Shown here piece after piece: positions 11,013 to 22,022 of a stretch of DNA of 64,000 bases. Numbering within the stretch: the stretch's first letter is position 1; each line of letters starts with the position of its first letter. The position numbers were made by a program, and so were the translations under genes. Below the pieces are notes generated by a model that made no database searches, was not told the DNA's origin, and was given only the letters and a program-made list of their open reading frames with translations. This DNA is from Costus lasius (taxonomy: Eukaryota; Streptophyta; Magnoliopsida; Zingiberales; Costaceae): contig CM050453.2 in NCBI GenBank assembly GCA_027563935.2, positions 10,620,001-10,684,000 of the forward strand, written 5' to 3'.

Positions 11013-12483
11013 TGATAAGTGATTTTTACACCATGTTTTTGCCTATGTTTTAGATCATATTTTGGGCTTATTTGCATGATTTTGTGCTACTTTTAGTGTT
11101 TTTATCTTACTTTGCACATAATCTTCACTTTTCTTGGTTTTTGTGAAAATGTAGATAAAATGGCCTAAAAATGATGGATTTTGAGGGTTTTGAAGCCAAA
11201 GCATGATTCCCGAGGAGATCATGAGCTCACACGTCCAATTTGGGGCGAAAACGGTGAAGAACGAGACATTTACGGCCTTGGCCGTAATTGCTGATTCGGC
11301 CGTAAAAGCGACGACGAACGGAGGACGAATAAACAGAAACTTTCACGGGCAAGGCCGTAATTCCATCACGGGCCGTAAAAGTTTCTGTGACCAAAAGCAT
11401 TATACACTGAAATAATTACGGCCGAAGCCGTAAACTCATCACCGACCGTAAAAGTTTCCGCCCCTTCGTGTTTCTCACTCGATTCGACTCCAAACTAAAC
11501 CAAAATTGAACCAAACTCTCCAGAAACCTTCCTAGACCGGTTCTATACTAATTAGACTATAAAAGGAAAGCTTTTGGAAGGGTTTCAGGGGCTTCTAGGC
11601 ATGAAAATGAGAGGAGGCGGCGGCGACGGCGAGAATTGATTCCAGGGCAGAAAACGAACAAGAAAGCCGCGCAAAGGAAGAATTAGAGGGTTGATCTTCG
11701 TCTCCACGTTGAGGGGAAGCCTTTCTACTATCTTGTCTAGCGATTTCTTATATTTTTATTGAGTTTCCATACGATTTTCATCAATGAACATGCTGTTTTG
11801 TTATGAACATGAACGTGTAAACCCTTATTTCGGCATTTGGGGAATAGCCCGTTGACAATTTATGGATTAAATACATAGTTTTAAATCTTTGACATGATCT
11901 TTTATAGATTTGATTTGATTAGAATTGTGCTTATTTCGTGAATTACTCTGATCAAGTAATTTTACGTCTTAGACGTTGAGAGAAGGACCGGGAGGTGAAT
12001 CGCAACGTCGGATCTATTCTTTTCAAATATGTGAATCCGATCACGGGAGTAGTTCGGATTCGCTTGAAGGATTACCATGGTTTTTCACAGAACTTAATGA
12101 GTCTATTTATGTAAATTGCCACGGGAGTAGGGAATTAATATAAATAGATACTGGGTTACGCTTCAGGAGGAGGTAATAATCTGTACCTTAGGAAAAATCC
12201 CTTTCAAAATTATAATTTTCTGATCAAAAGATTTATTTGCAAATTTTATTCATAATCATCAACGTGGTGAAACCCTAGATTCTGAATTTATCCGAATTGA
12301 TTTTTATCCGAACGCTCGCTTTTGCTTCTTTTTGTACTTAGAAGTTGCCAAAACAAAAAACCACATATTGATTCGTCTAGATATAGATCAAACGTGTAAT
12401 CGGTACTTGATCGCCAGATTCTCGTTGGGAACGATAATCTTTTTATTACTTCGATAAATCCGTGCACTTGCGGATACCTATCA
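11013..12483 (+). repeat. Element A 3' LTR
   Basis: 1471 bp, same ends as the 5' copy. TATA box at 11558-11564. Hairpin H1 at 11972-12009 has one stem mismatch relative to the 5' copy, while H2 at 12033-12061 is intact. Confidence 0.85.
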
Positions 12484-12648
12484 TCTAACGCACTGGATTG
12501 TGCTTATCAGCAACCTGCATCACAAAACTAGTCAGTAACCTCCAACCTGTGGGTCATGGGCCCACAACAGTCTTGCTTCACCATCTTGGCTGAACTTAGC
12601 TGAACCTTGCACCCCCATGCTCGGTTGAAACCTCCCTCTGATACCAAT
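12484..12648 (-). mobile_element. Interior fragment and PBS of a minus-strand family-D element
   Basis: Read on the minus strand, the LTR at 12649-13953 is followed after 2 bp by TGGTATCAGAGGG (12634-12646), a typical initiator-tRNA-Met primer-binding site, then about 150 bp of leader. Element A interrupts it at 12483. The rest of this element is not recognisable beyond A. Confidence 0.65.
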
Positions 12649-13953
12649 TGTCATGCCCCAGTCGGATCAGCCCTAAACTGGTATCTTAGGGTCGTCCAGC
12701 GGAACACCAGAGTGTGAACTCCCTAGGGTTTCCGACTCAAAATCTCAACCCAAATAGAAAACTCTAATTTCCATTGAATTTTATCCCCAAATTACAAGGT
12801 CGCTCAAAACCCTAACCCTAATTAGAAAATCCAAACCCTAAAATTAGGATTACCTCTCGGTCCACCTGGTCAAAATCAGGTTACTGTGCGCAACCGGATT
12901 TTGCCGCTCGCTGATTCAATCCGCTTACTGACGTCACGCCTGACGTCAACCGTTGATCGAAAACTCGCCGCGCGAAGATTCCATTGACCGCGCTGGTTGA
13001 CTTCCTTGCCACGTCCGCCCGTTACCCGAGCTTTGTTTCGAGCGCTGTGCTTCGTCTCGCTTGCGAAGGCTCGCTTGCCTTCGTCCTCGTTTCGACGCCG
13101 CTGCGTCGTTCGGCTAGCGGCCATCCACTACCGGAAAAGTGTCGTGCCGAGAGGAGAAAGGCTGCCTGCCTCCCCTTTACTTGTTGACGCCAGTTAGAGT
13201 CATCGACGACGTCGGAACTGATGGAGATAAGCGCCGCCGTGGAAGAACAGAAACAGGGAAGGAGATTTGAAGAGGAAGAAAGCTCTTATTCACCAAAGGA
13301 AAGCTTACAAAAACCTCTTCTTGGCCTGACGACGCCCGTCGCCGGTGCCCTCGTCCCTCCCCCGCCGGTCGTCGCCGGTTACAAGCTCTCACTGAACTCT
13401 CTCGTCGCTAATCCATCGACGCTCCCTAGTGTCGGCATCGGTGCCCCCTGGCACCGGCATCAGCGCCCGTGGGCACTGGCATCAGAGCCTCTGCTCTGGT
13501 AAGGGCGACAGCGCTGGTGGAGTTGCGCTCCCTAGCGCTTGCACCTTGGTGTCGCCCTCTGCGCCCCCCTGATGCTGCTCCAGGTCATGCTTCTTAAAGG
13601 GGAAGCCGCCGCTTCCCTTCTCCGCGTCTGCCACCTGCAAACGCGTCCTCAGCCCTAATTAGGGCATCGAGCATCCGTTCTTCTCGCATCTGCCGAGTCG
13701 TCCGCCATGCTCGCCTTCCGCGTCTTTAGGCGAAGAGCTCGCGCCCGAGCTCTGTGAAAAAGACAGAATCACAGCACCGCATTCCGCACGTTTTGCTACG
13801 TGCGTGGCCGGGTCAAGATCCCTGCCAAATTTAGGTGTTGACTGCCCCAAATTGATTCCGTCGCCGCATGTGTTTGGGCCGCTTCTCGGCCCAGCAAACT
13901 TCAGCCCAAACTTGTTCCTCTTTGGTTCAGGCCCGCTGATCCAGGGCCTGACA
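12649..13953 (-). repeat. 5' LTR of the minus-strand family-D element
   Basis: On the plus strand it begins TGTCATGCCCCAG and ends GGGCCTGACA; retroelement orientation is minus, as shown by the adjacent PBS. It is GC-rich with long spurious open frames. A paired TGACGTCA motif lies at 12929-12948. It is homologous to the solo LTR at 19813-21441. Confidence 0.7.
12929..12948. promoter_or_regulatory. as-1-like paired TGACG motifs in family-D LTR
   Basis: TGACGTCACGCC followed by TGACGTCA, with starts 12 bp apart. Two TGACG boxes at this spacing define as-1-type sites bound by plant TGA bZIP factors. The solo LTR has two such pairs. Confidence 0.5.
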
Positions 13954-14277
13954 CAAGGCAAGGGGATAAAATGGAGATGCTCAAACCGAAGGCAAACACC
14001 TCCAGTCAAGTAGATAGTGGTGGACAGAAGCGGAACATGGCAAATGTGCATGATGCATAATTGCAAAGGAGTTAATTTCTTGGTTGTTGATTTCGACCAT
14101 GCAATAGCAGGACGAGAAAGGCAGTAGCATAGTGGTGATGCAAACTAGGAAGTTGTAGGAAAATATTGGGTGGACATGTGGCTATGGTTTAGAAAATCTG
14201 CTCTAGGTAGAGTCGAGAGAAAAAGATAGAGAGAGAGGAGATGAGAAGAGACCGGATAAAATTAAAGACTATATTGT
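13954..14277. other. Intergenic DNA
   Basis: No recognisable gene. It lies between the family-D LTR and an hAT-like MITE. Confidence 0.5.
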
Positions 14278-14285
14278 AGTGATTC

Positions 14286-14672
14286 CAAGGATTGAAAAAT
14301 CGTTTAATACCGAATGGTACATGGTTTATACCAATCACTGGTACATGAAGCTATAGCAATCAGCCGAAAAGAATGAGAAGAAAAAGAAAGGAGGAGGAGA
14401 AGAAGAACGAGACTCAACCACGTGCACTGGAAGTGGCACTTCCGCCATCTCAAGTGGAAGTAGAGTCTACTGTGCTCTTATTCTTCTTCCTCCTCTTCCC
14501 CTTCTTTTTTTTCATCTTCCTCCTCCTTCCTCCTCTTCTTCCGCTGCTCTTGCAGCTCCCACCTAGTTTGCCAATCAGTCTGGTACACTACGTCCTCTTC
14601 ATCTACTACTCCCACCTGATCCCACTGATTTTGTCCAATACAAACCAGTCCGAACTTGCTTTTAAAACCTTG
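14286..14672. mobile_element. hAT-like MITE (CAAGG family), copy 1
   Basis: 387 bp with terminal inverted repeats CAAGGATTGAAAAATCG / CAAGGTTTTAAAAG and a perfect 8-bp target-site duplication AGTGATTC (14278-14285 and 14673-14680). The interior has purine- and pyrimidine-rich tracts that make spurious open frames and no transposase. Eight-bp duplications are characteristic of hAT transposons. Confidence 0.85.
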
Positions 14673-14964
14673 AGTGATTCTTAAATACTGGTCTAACCAT
14701 GAATCAAAAACATACCCAAGCATATTGACTTGCACAAAATATTAGAAAACGATTATGATACCTCTATTAATCACTACTTTTGGCAGTAGATCTTAAAAAA
14801 TAGAATATGCTAATAAATGTTATAGAACACTTTAAATAGCAAGTTAAATTACTATTGGACAAAAGATTAACATGAATGTTTAGTATATAAAGTACATAAT
14901 CTTAAAAAGTAACTAAAGAAGTGTGAACAACAAAATAACAATATATAGAACAAAGGGGATATTG

Positions 14965-15177
14965 TGTTAGGTTTCAAAGATGAATCCTCCCTCAAACCGT
15001 CACCGGCGAAATATCGTGCAAGCACGCCTTAACAAGATGAATAAGAAAACACTCAATGACCTAACCCTAAACCCAGGACCCTTATTTATAATACTATCGT
15101 ACTCAGCGGGCCGGGTATAACATACTAACTCGAATCCGCTTTATTACATATCCACTACTATTATTGGGTCCGTAACA
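14965..15177 (-). repeat. 3' LTR of the gag-only element
   Basis: 213 bp; downstream LTR in minus-strand orientation, next to the purine-rich tract. Confidence 0.85.
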
Positions 15178-15223
15178 GATCCTCCCTCCCTAAAGAAGCC
15201 TTGTCCTCAAGGCTGCTCAAAAT

Positions 15224-16003
15224 TTATTTAAGAAAACTATAGCTTGTGCCTCCTCCAGGGTCCCAAGTTGCTCGAGCTTCTCCGTCTAGTTCCTCCTCAG
15301 CAGGGTCTTTCTCCTCATCTTCTGCTAGGATAATGAGTCTCAAGCCTTTGTTTGTGCAGCGATGCATTGCATAATAAGGCTGATCGCATCCAAAACATAA
15401 TCCTATTTCTTGTTTGGATTTCAAATCTTGGTATGAAAGATATCCACCTCCTCGGGTCTCATTGGATGCTTGATTTCCCTTTGAAGCTTTACGAATGATC
15501 TCCTCGCTAATGGGTGGTTGAGGTTGGCTGTCCACAACAATACTGGTCTTGAGCGAAGTCGTGCCTCCTAACTTATCTTCCACATTGGTTTTAGCTCCTC
15601 CTAGATTATGCATGCCTTCTAACTTATCTTCCACATTGGTTTTAGCTTCTCCTGGATTATGCCACTCTGTTCTGGTTGTTGTCGGTTGTAAAAATATATC
15701 TGATGTATGTGTGGACATACTAGTCATTTCTCCTGTTGTTACTGTGGTGGGCCGACTGTGCTCTCGTAGAAGTGGGGGGAAAGGATCAATGTTCCTCTCC
15801 ACCATTTTTCCTTTCATGAATATGGCAAACATTTCCTTCAACTCGCGCATGTCTTCCTTTAATATTCTTCCATCCTCTTCGACTGCTCGCAGCCTCTCTT
15901 CATTCGTCGCCTGTTCGTCCTTGCGCTTCTCCTCCATCGCTATAATCTCGGCTACACTTTTCTCTAATGCTTCTAACCTTGTCTCAAATCGAGTGGATGT
16001 CAT
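15224..16003 (-). CDS. Gag protein of a Ty3/gypsy-type gag-only element
   Basis: An uninterrupted 259-aa frame. The N-terminal third (residues about 5-70) is charged and heptad-like, a probable coiled coil. A Ser/Thr-rich linker contains a tandem duplication around AKTNVEDKL (residues about 118-145). A zinc-knuckle-like motif GLCFGCDQPYYAMHRCTNKG lies near residues 200-220, of the form found at the end of chromovirus gag proteins. No protease follows; the frame stops shortly after an acidic tail. It probably binds element RNA in a virus-like particle. Freedom from stops implies recent or selected activity. The start chosen is the first ATG after the leader. Confidence 0.75.
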   Translation of the reverse strand: MTSTRFETRLEALEKSVAEIIAMEEKRKDEQATNEERLRAVEEDGRILKEDMRELKEMFAIFMKGKMVERNIDPFPPLLREHSRPTTVTTGEMTSMSTHTSDIFLQPTTTRTEWHNPGEAKTNVEDKLEGMHNLGGAKTNVEDKLGGTTSLKTSIVVDSQPQPPISEEIIRKASKGNQASNETRGGGYLSYQDLKSKQEIGLCFGCDQPYYAMHRCTNKGLRLIILAEDEEKDPAEEELDGEARATWDPGGGTSYSFLK

Positions 16004-16433
16004 GGTGAATCACAGCCAATGCCTAAGCTATAGCCCGCGTCCGCACGCACAGGCTTCACCAACAGCCGCTCCCGTCGCTGGCTAGGGTTCCGATGGAGGA
16101 AGCAATGGACTTTATCTTCGCCAGTCAACCGCTCCCGTCGCCAGCTAGGGTTCCGGGAGAAGAGACGTCTCGTAAAGTCCGCTACAGTACTTGCTACAGT
16201 ACTTTCGCCAAAAAACCTAGCGCGCTACAGTACTTGCCGTGCGCACAGGAATTTTTCCGGGATGAGAACTTTGTTGCGTACTGAACTTCTTTTGCCCTAA
16301 GTTTTCTTCAACGGCTTGATCAACGATAATAGACCCGCCGTTCAGATCTACTATCAACAACGGAATTTCTTCCGCCTTTATCCTTCACCGGACCACCGGT
16401 TCCCCGGCGATCGATCCCGGCAGGTCGGACCAC

Positions 16434-16646
16434 TGTTAGGATTCAAAGATGAATCCTCCCTCAAACCGTCACCAGCGAGATATCGTGCAAGCACGCCCTA
16501 ACAAGATGAATAACAAAACACTCAATGATCCAACCCTAAACCCAGGACCCTTATTTATAATACTATCGTACTCAGCGGGCCGAGTATAACATACTAACCC
16601 CGATCCGCTTTATTACATATCCACTACTATTATTGGGTCCGTAACA
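16434..16646 (-). repeat. 5' LTR of the gag-only element
   Basis: 213 bp; upstream LTR in minus-strand orientation, carrying about 11 substitutions against the other copy. Confidence 0.85.
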
Positions 16647-16651
16647 TATTG

Positions 16652-17699
16652 ACAATAGATGCAAGAGTAGTGAAGAGATACTATAAAGCAAGCTACGAGT
16701 GCCTATTAAATGAAGAAGAGGCAAATAATAAAAAACCAAGAAGATATTAATGATACCAAGAAAGCTACATTGTACTAATACAATGTTGAGACGGCAATGA
16801 ATGAAGAAGAAACAACATTCAACTTAAGTTATTCGTATATAATGGCAAGAAAGGTAATAATAGAACTAGTGCTTTTAGAAGGTTATGAGGATTTGGTCGC
16901 TGGTGGATTATTGGGCTACCCACAATAAAACATGTTGCTTAACAGCCATAACCATGAAAAAGCACCTCCATGTTAGTTAGAATTGCTTATGGATGCCGAC
17001 ATCATGGCTACACCATTACGATTAGGCAACATGGATGAGCACATGAAGTTGTCGAGAGAACATTCTCTAGACCTAGAACAATGGCATCTACAAGAAACTA
17101 AGTGCAAGTGGCATTCTAGTTATCATTGAATTCAAATAGAAACATAACATAAAGGAAGTCTTATAATTGTTTGAGTTCATATTGTTGACGGTAGGATGAT
17201 AAACATTATGCTCATCTCACATGGAGCATGGAATAATGTACTAGGAGGGATTAACCTCCTTGCTTTAGGTTGAAGAATTCTTCAAAAAGAATATAAATTT
17301 GTAATGCATTTATGTCGAGAAAGCGAATCTTATAAAGGGTCTTTTACAAATCTTCTTTGTAGCAGCGAAGAACAGTGCTACAAAGAACAGACGGTGCATT
17401 AAATGTGCGGATCCATATTATTAATGAGCCAAGGGCAACATATTTTGAGGTTTCCATAATAGGCAGTTTTCCATGCCATAAAGTTTAGGTTTGATGTGTC
17501 TAAAGGAAAATTAAGATATTACAGTTTTTTTGTGTGAAATGAGAAAGAACCAATTTGCTTTTGCCCACAAGAATTCCATCCTGGTTGTGACTTGTGAGAG
17601 AGACAATAAAATAATACGATAGAGAGAAAATTTACATACACTAAATTCTAGGGTTAGGGAGAAGTGTTGTCATATGAGAATAACTAAAACTAAAAGAGG
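16652..17699. other. Intergenic DNA
   Basis: AT-rich with no supported gene. Confidence 0.5.
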
Positions 17700-17829
17700 A
17701 TGACCTACTACTGTGCTTGACAAGAAATGAGAAAAAAGGTGCTACTATAAGTGCAAGACAGAAGAGAGGGGGTGGGTCTGTTGTAACCAAAAGCAGGGAG
17801 GGGACGTGATGTGGTTTCATGCAGAGGTG
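17700..17829 (-). repeat. Dispersed repeat, copy 2 (inverted partner at 2.1 kb)
   Basis: Reverse complement of 2073-2200 with scattered mismatches. See that entry for shared landmarks. Confidence 0.7.
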
Positions 17830-18083
17830 GACAACAGGGTTATGCAAGTTGGCGGCAAGCTGAAAATGTGGGTGGGTTGCAGGGCTCAACTGCATGAGAA
17901 AGGTAGGTGAATAATCGAAATGTAGACAAATGATTGGGCTGCAAGAAAAAGGTAGGCTGACAATGGGTCTGCAGTCGGATGGCCCAGGGAGGAGCTTGGA
18001 GAGGAGAGAAAAGGATGGCTACAGTTTGGAGGAATCCACTCTAACAATAAGTTGAATGGAAGAGAGTGAATTTTTTCTTGGTG

Positions 18084-18127
<44 letters not shown>

Positions 18128-19807
18128 CATACACCTGAATAACTCTAAAAGGATCCATGTAATCGATGTTATTTATAACACAACGCAATGGTGTGTGCAA
18201 TATAGCAGAAAGGAAGATGTCTAATCAGGCATTTAGCTATAATTATATTGTTCATATACATCATATCATTTATAAGGAGCACGTGCATCTAACATAGCAT
18301 CCATTAAACTATTAAATCTCACAATTAAGCAATTCTAACCTTGTAAGAAGAGATGTGCCAAGTTTCGAACTCTTGACACATGAGCCTAGGCAGGTCAACC
18401 ATGCCAATTTTAGCATGACTTATTTTACATTAAAATTTGACTAATTTTGAAGGCTTGAATTTGTTATGATAAAGCCAATTCCATTGAAATGCAACAACTT
18501 AAATGTTTACGAACCACATCAACATCATATCAAAAAGCTCCTTGAGCGATTCACATAATTTTAACATGTTCCTTAGTGCCCTGTGATTTAGCCCACAATC
18601 AGATGAAGCATCTCTCTACCTTAGTCTCCTAACAATTCAAAACCCATTCTCAAGAAATCAACATTAGTTCACCTGTAAAGACTGAAAAAGCACTTGAAAG
18701 TCATGCAATATAATTCCAAGTCACAAATGATCACTAATGTCTTGTGGCCATGACTAATTAAGAGCATACACAAAATTCTAATTTGCTCATATAAATCCCA
18801 CCTAACGCCAATTCTTAAACAGGAATTGAACTTATTGATCTCATATTTTGCATATTATTTTTCCAGCATGACTGAATCTAGAAATTTCTATATAAAGCTA
18901 AAATTTCAAAATGTACCAATAAGTGCTACAAAAACAAATTTTAATATATTGAGCAAAAGAAAATGTTCTAAAAGCTAGGAAGAACAACTTTCCAGGAGTG
19001 CAAAATACAGTTTCAGCGTACTATCAAGAGATTAATGCAAACTAAAACCAGTGCATCCTAATGATTGAGTGTAAATTCATTACTCATTATAGATTAATCC
19101 AAGAAAAGAAGGTTGGGTATGGAAAGACAGGGAATTAACTTCCATAACCTAATATTTGCGTGAGCTTTGTGGCAATCCTTAATAAATGTGCTTGTCCTGA
19201 AGTGCAAAACCAAAAGACTAAGAACAAAAAAGCCCATAAAAAGTTAAACAAGCCTAACCTTATTCTTCAGGAACTCAGGATTCGTAGAAAGGGATTGGAT
19301 CAAAGCACTTCTATCCTGCAGACAAGTAAATCTAACAGCAATATTAGAAACAACCTCAGAACACTATCTGTCCTCAAAGAAATAGACCAATAGAACCAGG
19401 CAGGCTTTAAAGTAATCTCCAAAAGAATGCCATTCTAAAAGTGACTTTAACTGCATAAATAATTAAAATATCAACTCTTTGGTGTATACTCCTGTAATTT
19501 TTTTATGATAAAAAGGGACGTTATTTAATAACTTAGTTAATTAACTCCAAGATAGTTTGCTTGCCTTGGTGAAAAAAAACTACGACAAAGTTAATACAAT
19601 TGAAAGAAGCTAATTGTGGTCCAACTGCACAAGATAACGACAAAAGGAATTGAGTCTATGAAAGGAATGTAATGTTGTAGCTAATTAGTCATAAATTTTT
19701 GTAGCTTACAAGTTCTGGAAAAATGAATTCAATATCTACATGATTTTTAATAATCACTTTAAGAATATTTCCTTAGAAAAATTGACATGAATTCAAGCCC
19801 AGCTACA
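17830..19807. other. Intergenic AT-rich DNA with (TA)n tract
   Basis: No gene recognised. A pure TA microsatellite occupies 18087-18122. The rest has no long frames and no terminal repeats that I could pair. Confidence 0.5.
18087..18122. repeat. (TA)n microsatellite
   Basis: An uninterrupted alternating AT run of about 36 bp. Confidence 0.9.
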
Positions 19808-19812
19808 ATAAG

Positions 19813-21441
19813 TGTCACGCCCCGGTCGGATCGGCCTGAAAACAGCGCTTATCCGTTGTCTCAGGGCCGTCCGGCGGAACACCGGAACGTGATCGCGCTA
19901 GGGTTTCCGGACCGAATCTTGTCCCCAAATTCGAAACCCTAGTTCCCGCTCACTTTTTATTCCCCAAGTTACAATTCTCTCGAGAAACCCTAACCCTAAT
20001 TAAGGAATCCGGAAAAGAATCGAAAACCCCAAATCAAAATACCTCAAATCAGATTTTGACCGAAGTCAAAATCAACCCTTGCTGACGTCGGCATGACGTC
20101 AGCCTTCCGATCGCAATCTCGCCGTGCCGAATTTCACTGTTTCCGTTTCGATTTTGCGCGCTGACGTCCGCCTGACGTCAGCGTCCGAATTCGATTTCGC
20201 CGAATCGAAATCGATCGTTGATTGACCGTTTCAATTGACTCGTGCCTCGAATGCCGAGTCATCTTCTTCCTCTCGACGCACGACGCCGCCGCGTCGTTGT
20301 TTTGGCCGAGCGCCGCCGCGCTCGCGATCTCGCCTCCGGCCACTCGTCGCCGACCTGGCAGCCGCCGCTGCCGGAGTTCAGAAGTAGGGAAGAGGAGTAC
20401 GTGGAAGAAAGAAGCTTTATTCCGGTGAAAGCTTACAACTTCTGAACCGACCTCGTCGGCGCCCTCTTCCCCTCCCTCACCGGTCATCGCCGGTTACATA
20501 TCACTCACAATCTTCTCGCCTCGACGCTCATCGTCGCCGGCTCTCTCTTAAGCTCACCGTTTGGTAAAGGGCTCTCGCCCTGGAGGGGCGTCCTCCCCGA
20601 CCCGTCGGGAGGAGCCGCTTTCCTTCGCGCGCTCCTCCTCCTGTGGTGTCGCCTCCGCGCACCCCGAGTTCCGTCCACCTCGTCGGCTTTATAGGGAAGC
20701 TCCCCTGCTTCACTCATTCGCACCTTCGTCCGCGTCCGGGTCTTCCGCCGAAGACCTTGTCGCCACGCCGCAAGCTTCGTTGACGCCTTGAGCTCGGTCG
20801 CCATCCTCATCCGAGCTTCGCGCGTCCGCTATCGCGGCACGCCGTCATCTCGCACGACGCCGATTCCGCAACTCTCGCGAAGACAACGCGCTGCTCGCTT
20901 CTATCGCCTGTCCAAGAAGCCTGCTGCTTCCCTTCCTCGCATCCGCGAGATCATCCGCACGACCCGGTCGTCGCCTCGTCGACGCCGCCACGCGCTTCTG
21001 TGTCCGCGTCTACCGCCGAGGGATTCGCCTGAGGTTCCGCGTCCGTCGGAGAAGGAGTCCTCGATGCCGCGTCCCTTCCGCGTTCGAAGTCCCGAAGACT
21101 CGAAGCCGTCGCTCTCCACTTCTTCCGCTTCGCTCGCGACCGCCGTCGTCGAGCTCGTTCGAAGCCCCGAATCCTCCGTCGTCGTCCACTGAAGACGCCA
21201 CCCACGCTCGCGTCTTCGTCGTCCGCGTCTTCAGTTGGAGACATCGTCCATCTCCTCTGCTCGACGCCGCCCGCGCCGCTCGCGTCCGCAGCGTTCGCGA
21301 AGACGCGTTCGCACGCTGCAACGCGCACGCGTGGTTGCGTTGCTCCGCGTGATTTGCTTGGTCAACCTCCTTAGTTGACCGGGCTTCTCCTTATGGGCCT
21401 GGGTTTGGGTTGGGCCGAACCGGCCTGACCCAGGCCTGACA
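19813..21441 (-). mobile_element. Solo LTR of family D
   Basis: About 1.63 kb beginning TGTCACGCCCCGG and ending CAGGCCTGACA on the plus strand, flanked by imperfect 5-bp repeats ATAAG/CTAAG. Neither side carries a PBS, polypurine tract or coding interior, so it is a solo LTR left by LTR-LTR recombination. The interior is GC- and CpG-rich, which produces many long spurious open frames on both strands. Orientation is taken from the PBS-bearing relative at 12649-13953. Confidence 0.7.
20083..20180. promoter_or_regulatory. Two as-1-like TGACG pairs in family-D solo LTR
   Basis: TGACGTCGGCATGACGTCA at 20083-20101 and TGACGTCCGCCTGACGTCA at 20162-20180, each with starts 11 bp apart. Candidate binding sites for TGA-type bZIP factors. 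Confidence 0.5.
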
Positions 21442-21652
21442 CTAAGCATATACGCCATGATTATCCATAAAACTATCAAAAGCTGATATAAATATAGTTA
21501 TCTGTTAATAAATCAATCACAGAATGTAACCATCTAAGCTACCAACACTATGTGATGTAATGCAATTAATATTTATTTAATTATATTACTAGTATTAGTG
21601 GATGTGTGTTAGTGAGTAGTTAGCATCTAGTGTATTAGTGGGTGGTTGTAAA

Positions 21653-22022
21653 TAGGGTTTAAAATACCAGTCCATGCTAGTATACTGGTTCAAGCTCCAA
21701 ACTAGTCCGTACTAGACCAAACTAGACAGAACCACACAAAAGAAGAAGAGGAAGTTTGCACTTGCGGCGGAACCGCAAAAGCTCGCATGCCTCCTCCCCC
21801 TTCTTCTTCCACCCTGCTGCTGCTAAGTGCGAAAGCTTGCATGCCTACTCTGTTGTCGCCCTTCGCCCGCTCTTCTCTTGCTTCATTTGCAAGAGCAAGT
21901 GATGGTTCGTCTTCGTGCTCCCGTTGCTGCATTGAGAGCAAGAGCGGAAGAAGCATTGCTTCATCCTCCTTTTTCTTATTTTCGTCCTCTTCTGCTTAGT
22001 ACAGACAATTTCTTAATCCTTG
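21653..22022. mobile_element. hAT-like MITE (CAAGG family), degenerate copy 2
   Basis: Starts TAGGGTTTAAAATACC and ends TTCTTAATCCTTG, flanked by an imperfect 8-bp repeat GTTGTAAA/TTTATAAA. The interior shares the ACTGGTTC/AGACCAAACTAG and GAAGAAGAGG content of the other copies. Confidence 0.55.

Larger units (their letters stand above)
5183..12483 (+). mobile_element. Element A: non-autonomous Athila-like LTR retrotransposon
   Basis: A 7.3-kb element with two similar LTRs (5183-6648 and 11013-12483) that begin TGATAAGTG and end CCTATCA. An Athila-type primer-binding site follows the 5' LTR. The interior holds one broken gag-like frame (6974-8509), a palindromic cassette, a long AT-rich spacer and a polypurine tract preceded by a GCTTGAGGACAAGC hairpin. 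No protease, RT, RNase H or integrase is seen. The flanking pentamers (GTTTT and TCTAA) do not match, so no target-site duplication is visible. It lies within the interior of a minus-strand family-D element whose PBS and LTR follow on its right. Inference: mobilised in trans by an autonomous Athila relative. Confidence 0.8.
14965..16646 (-). mobile_element. Complete gag-only LTR retrotransposon (TR-GAG type)
   Basis: A 1682-bp element with 213-bp LTRs at 14965-15177 and 16434-16646 (about 95% identical by eye) and a perfect 5-bp target-site duplication TATTG (14960-14964, 16647-16651). On the minus strand the LTR runs TGTTACGGACCC...CCTAACA, followed by a possible PBS GTGGTCCGACC and, at the other end, a polypurine tract AGGGAGGGAGGATC. 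The only gene is a gag ORF. Short LTR elements with only gag are known in plants as TR-GAG elements, thought to be mobilised by autonomous gypsy relatives. Confidence 0.85.

Noticed and set aside
5178..12488. Target-site duplication for element A
   Set aside because: Flanking pentamers GTTTT and TCTAA do not match, so none is claimed.
19813..21441. Many long open frames on both strands (60-135 codons)
   Set aside because: They arise from GC- and CpG-rich LTR sequence, overlap on opposite strands and show no domain or splice context.
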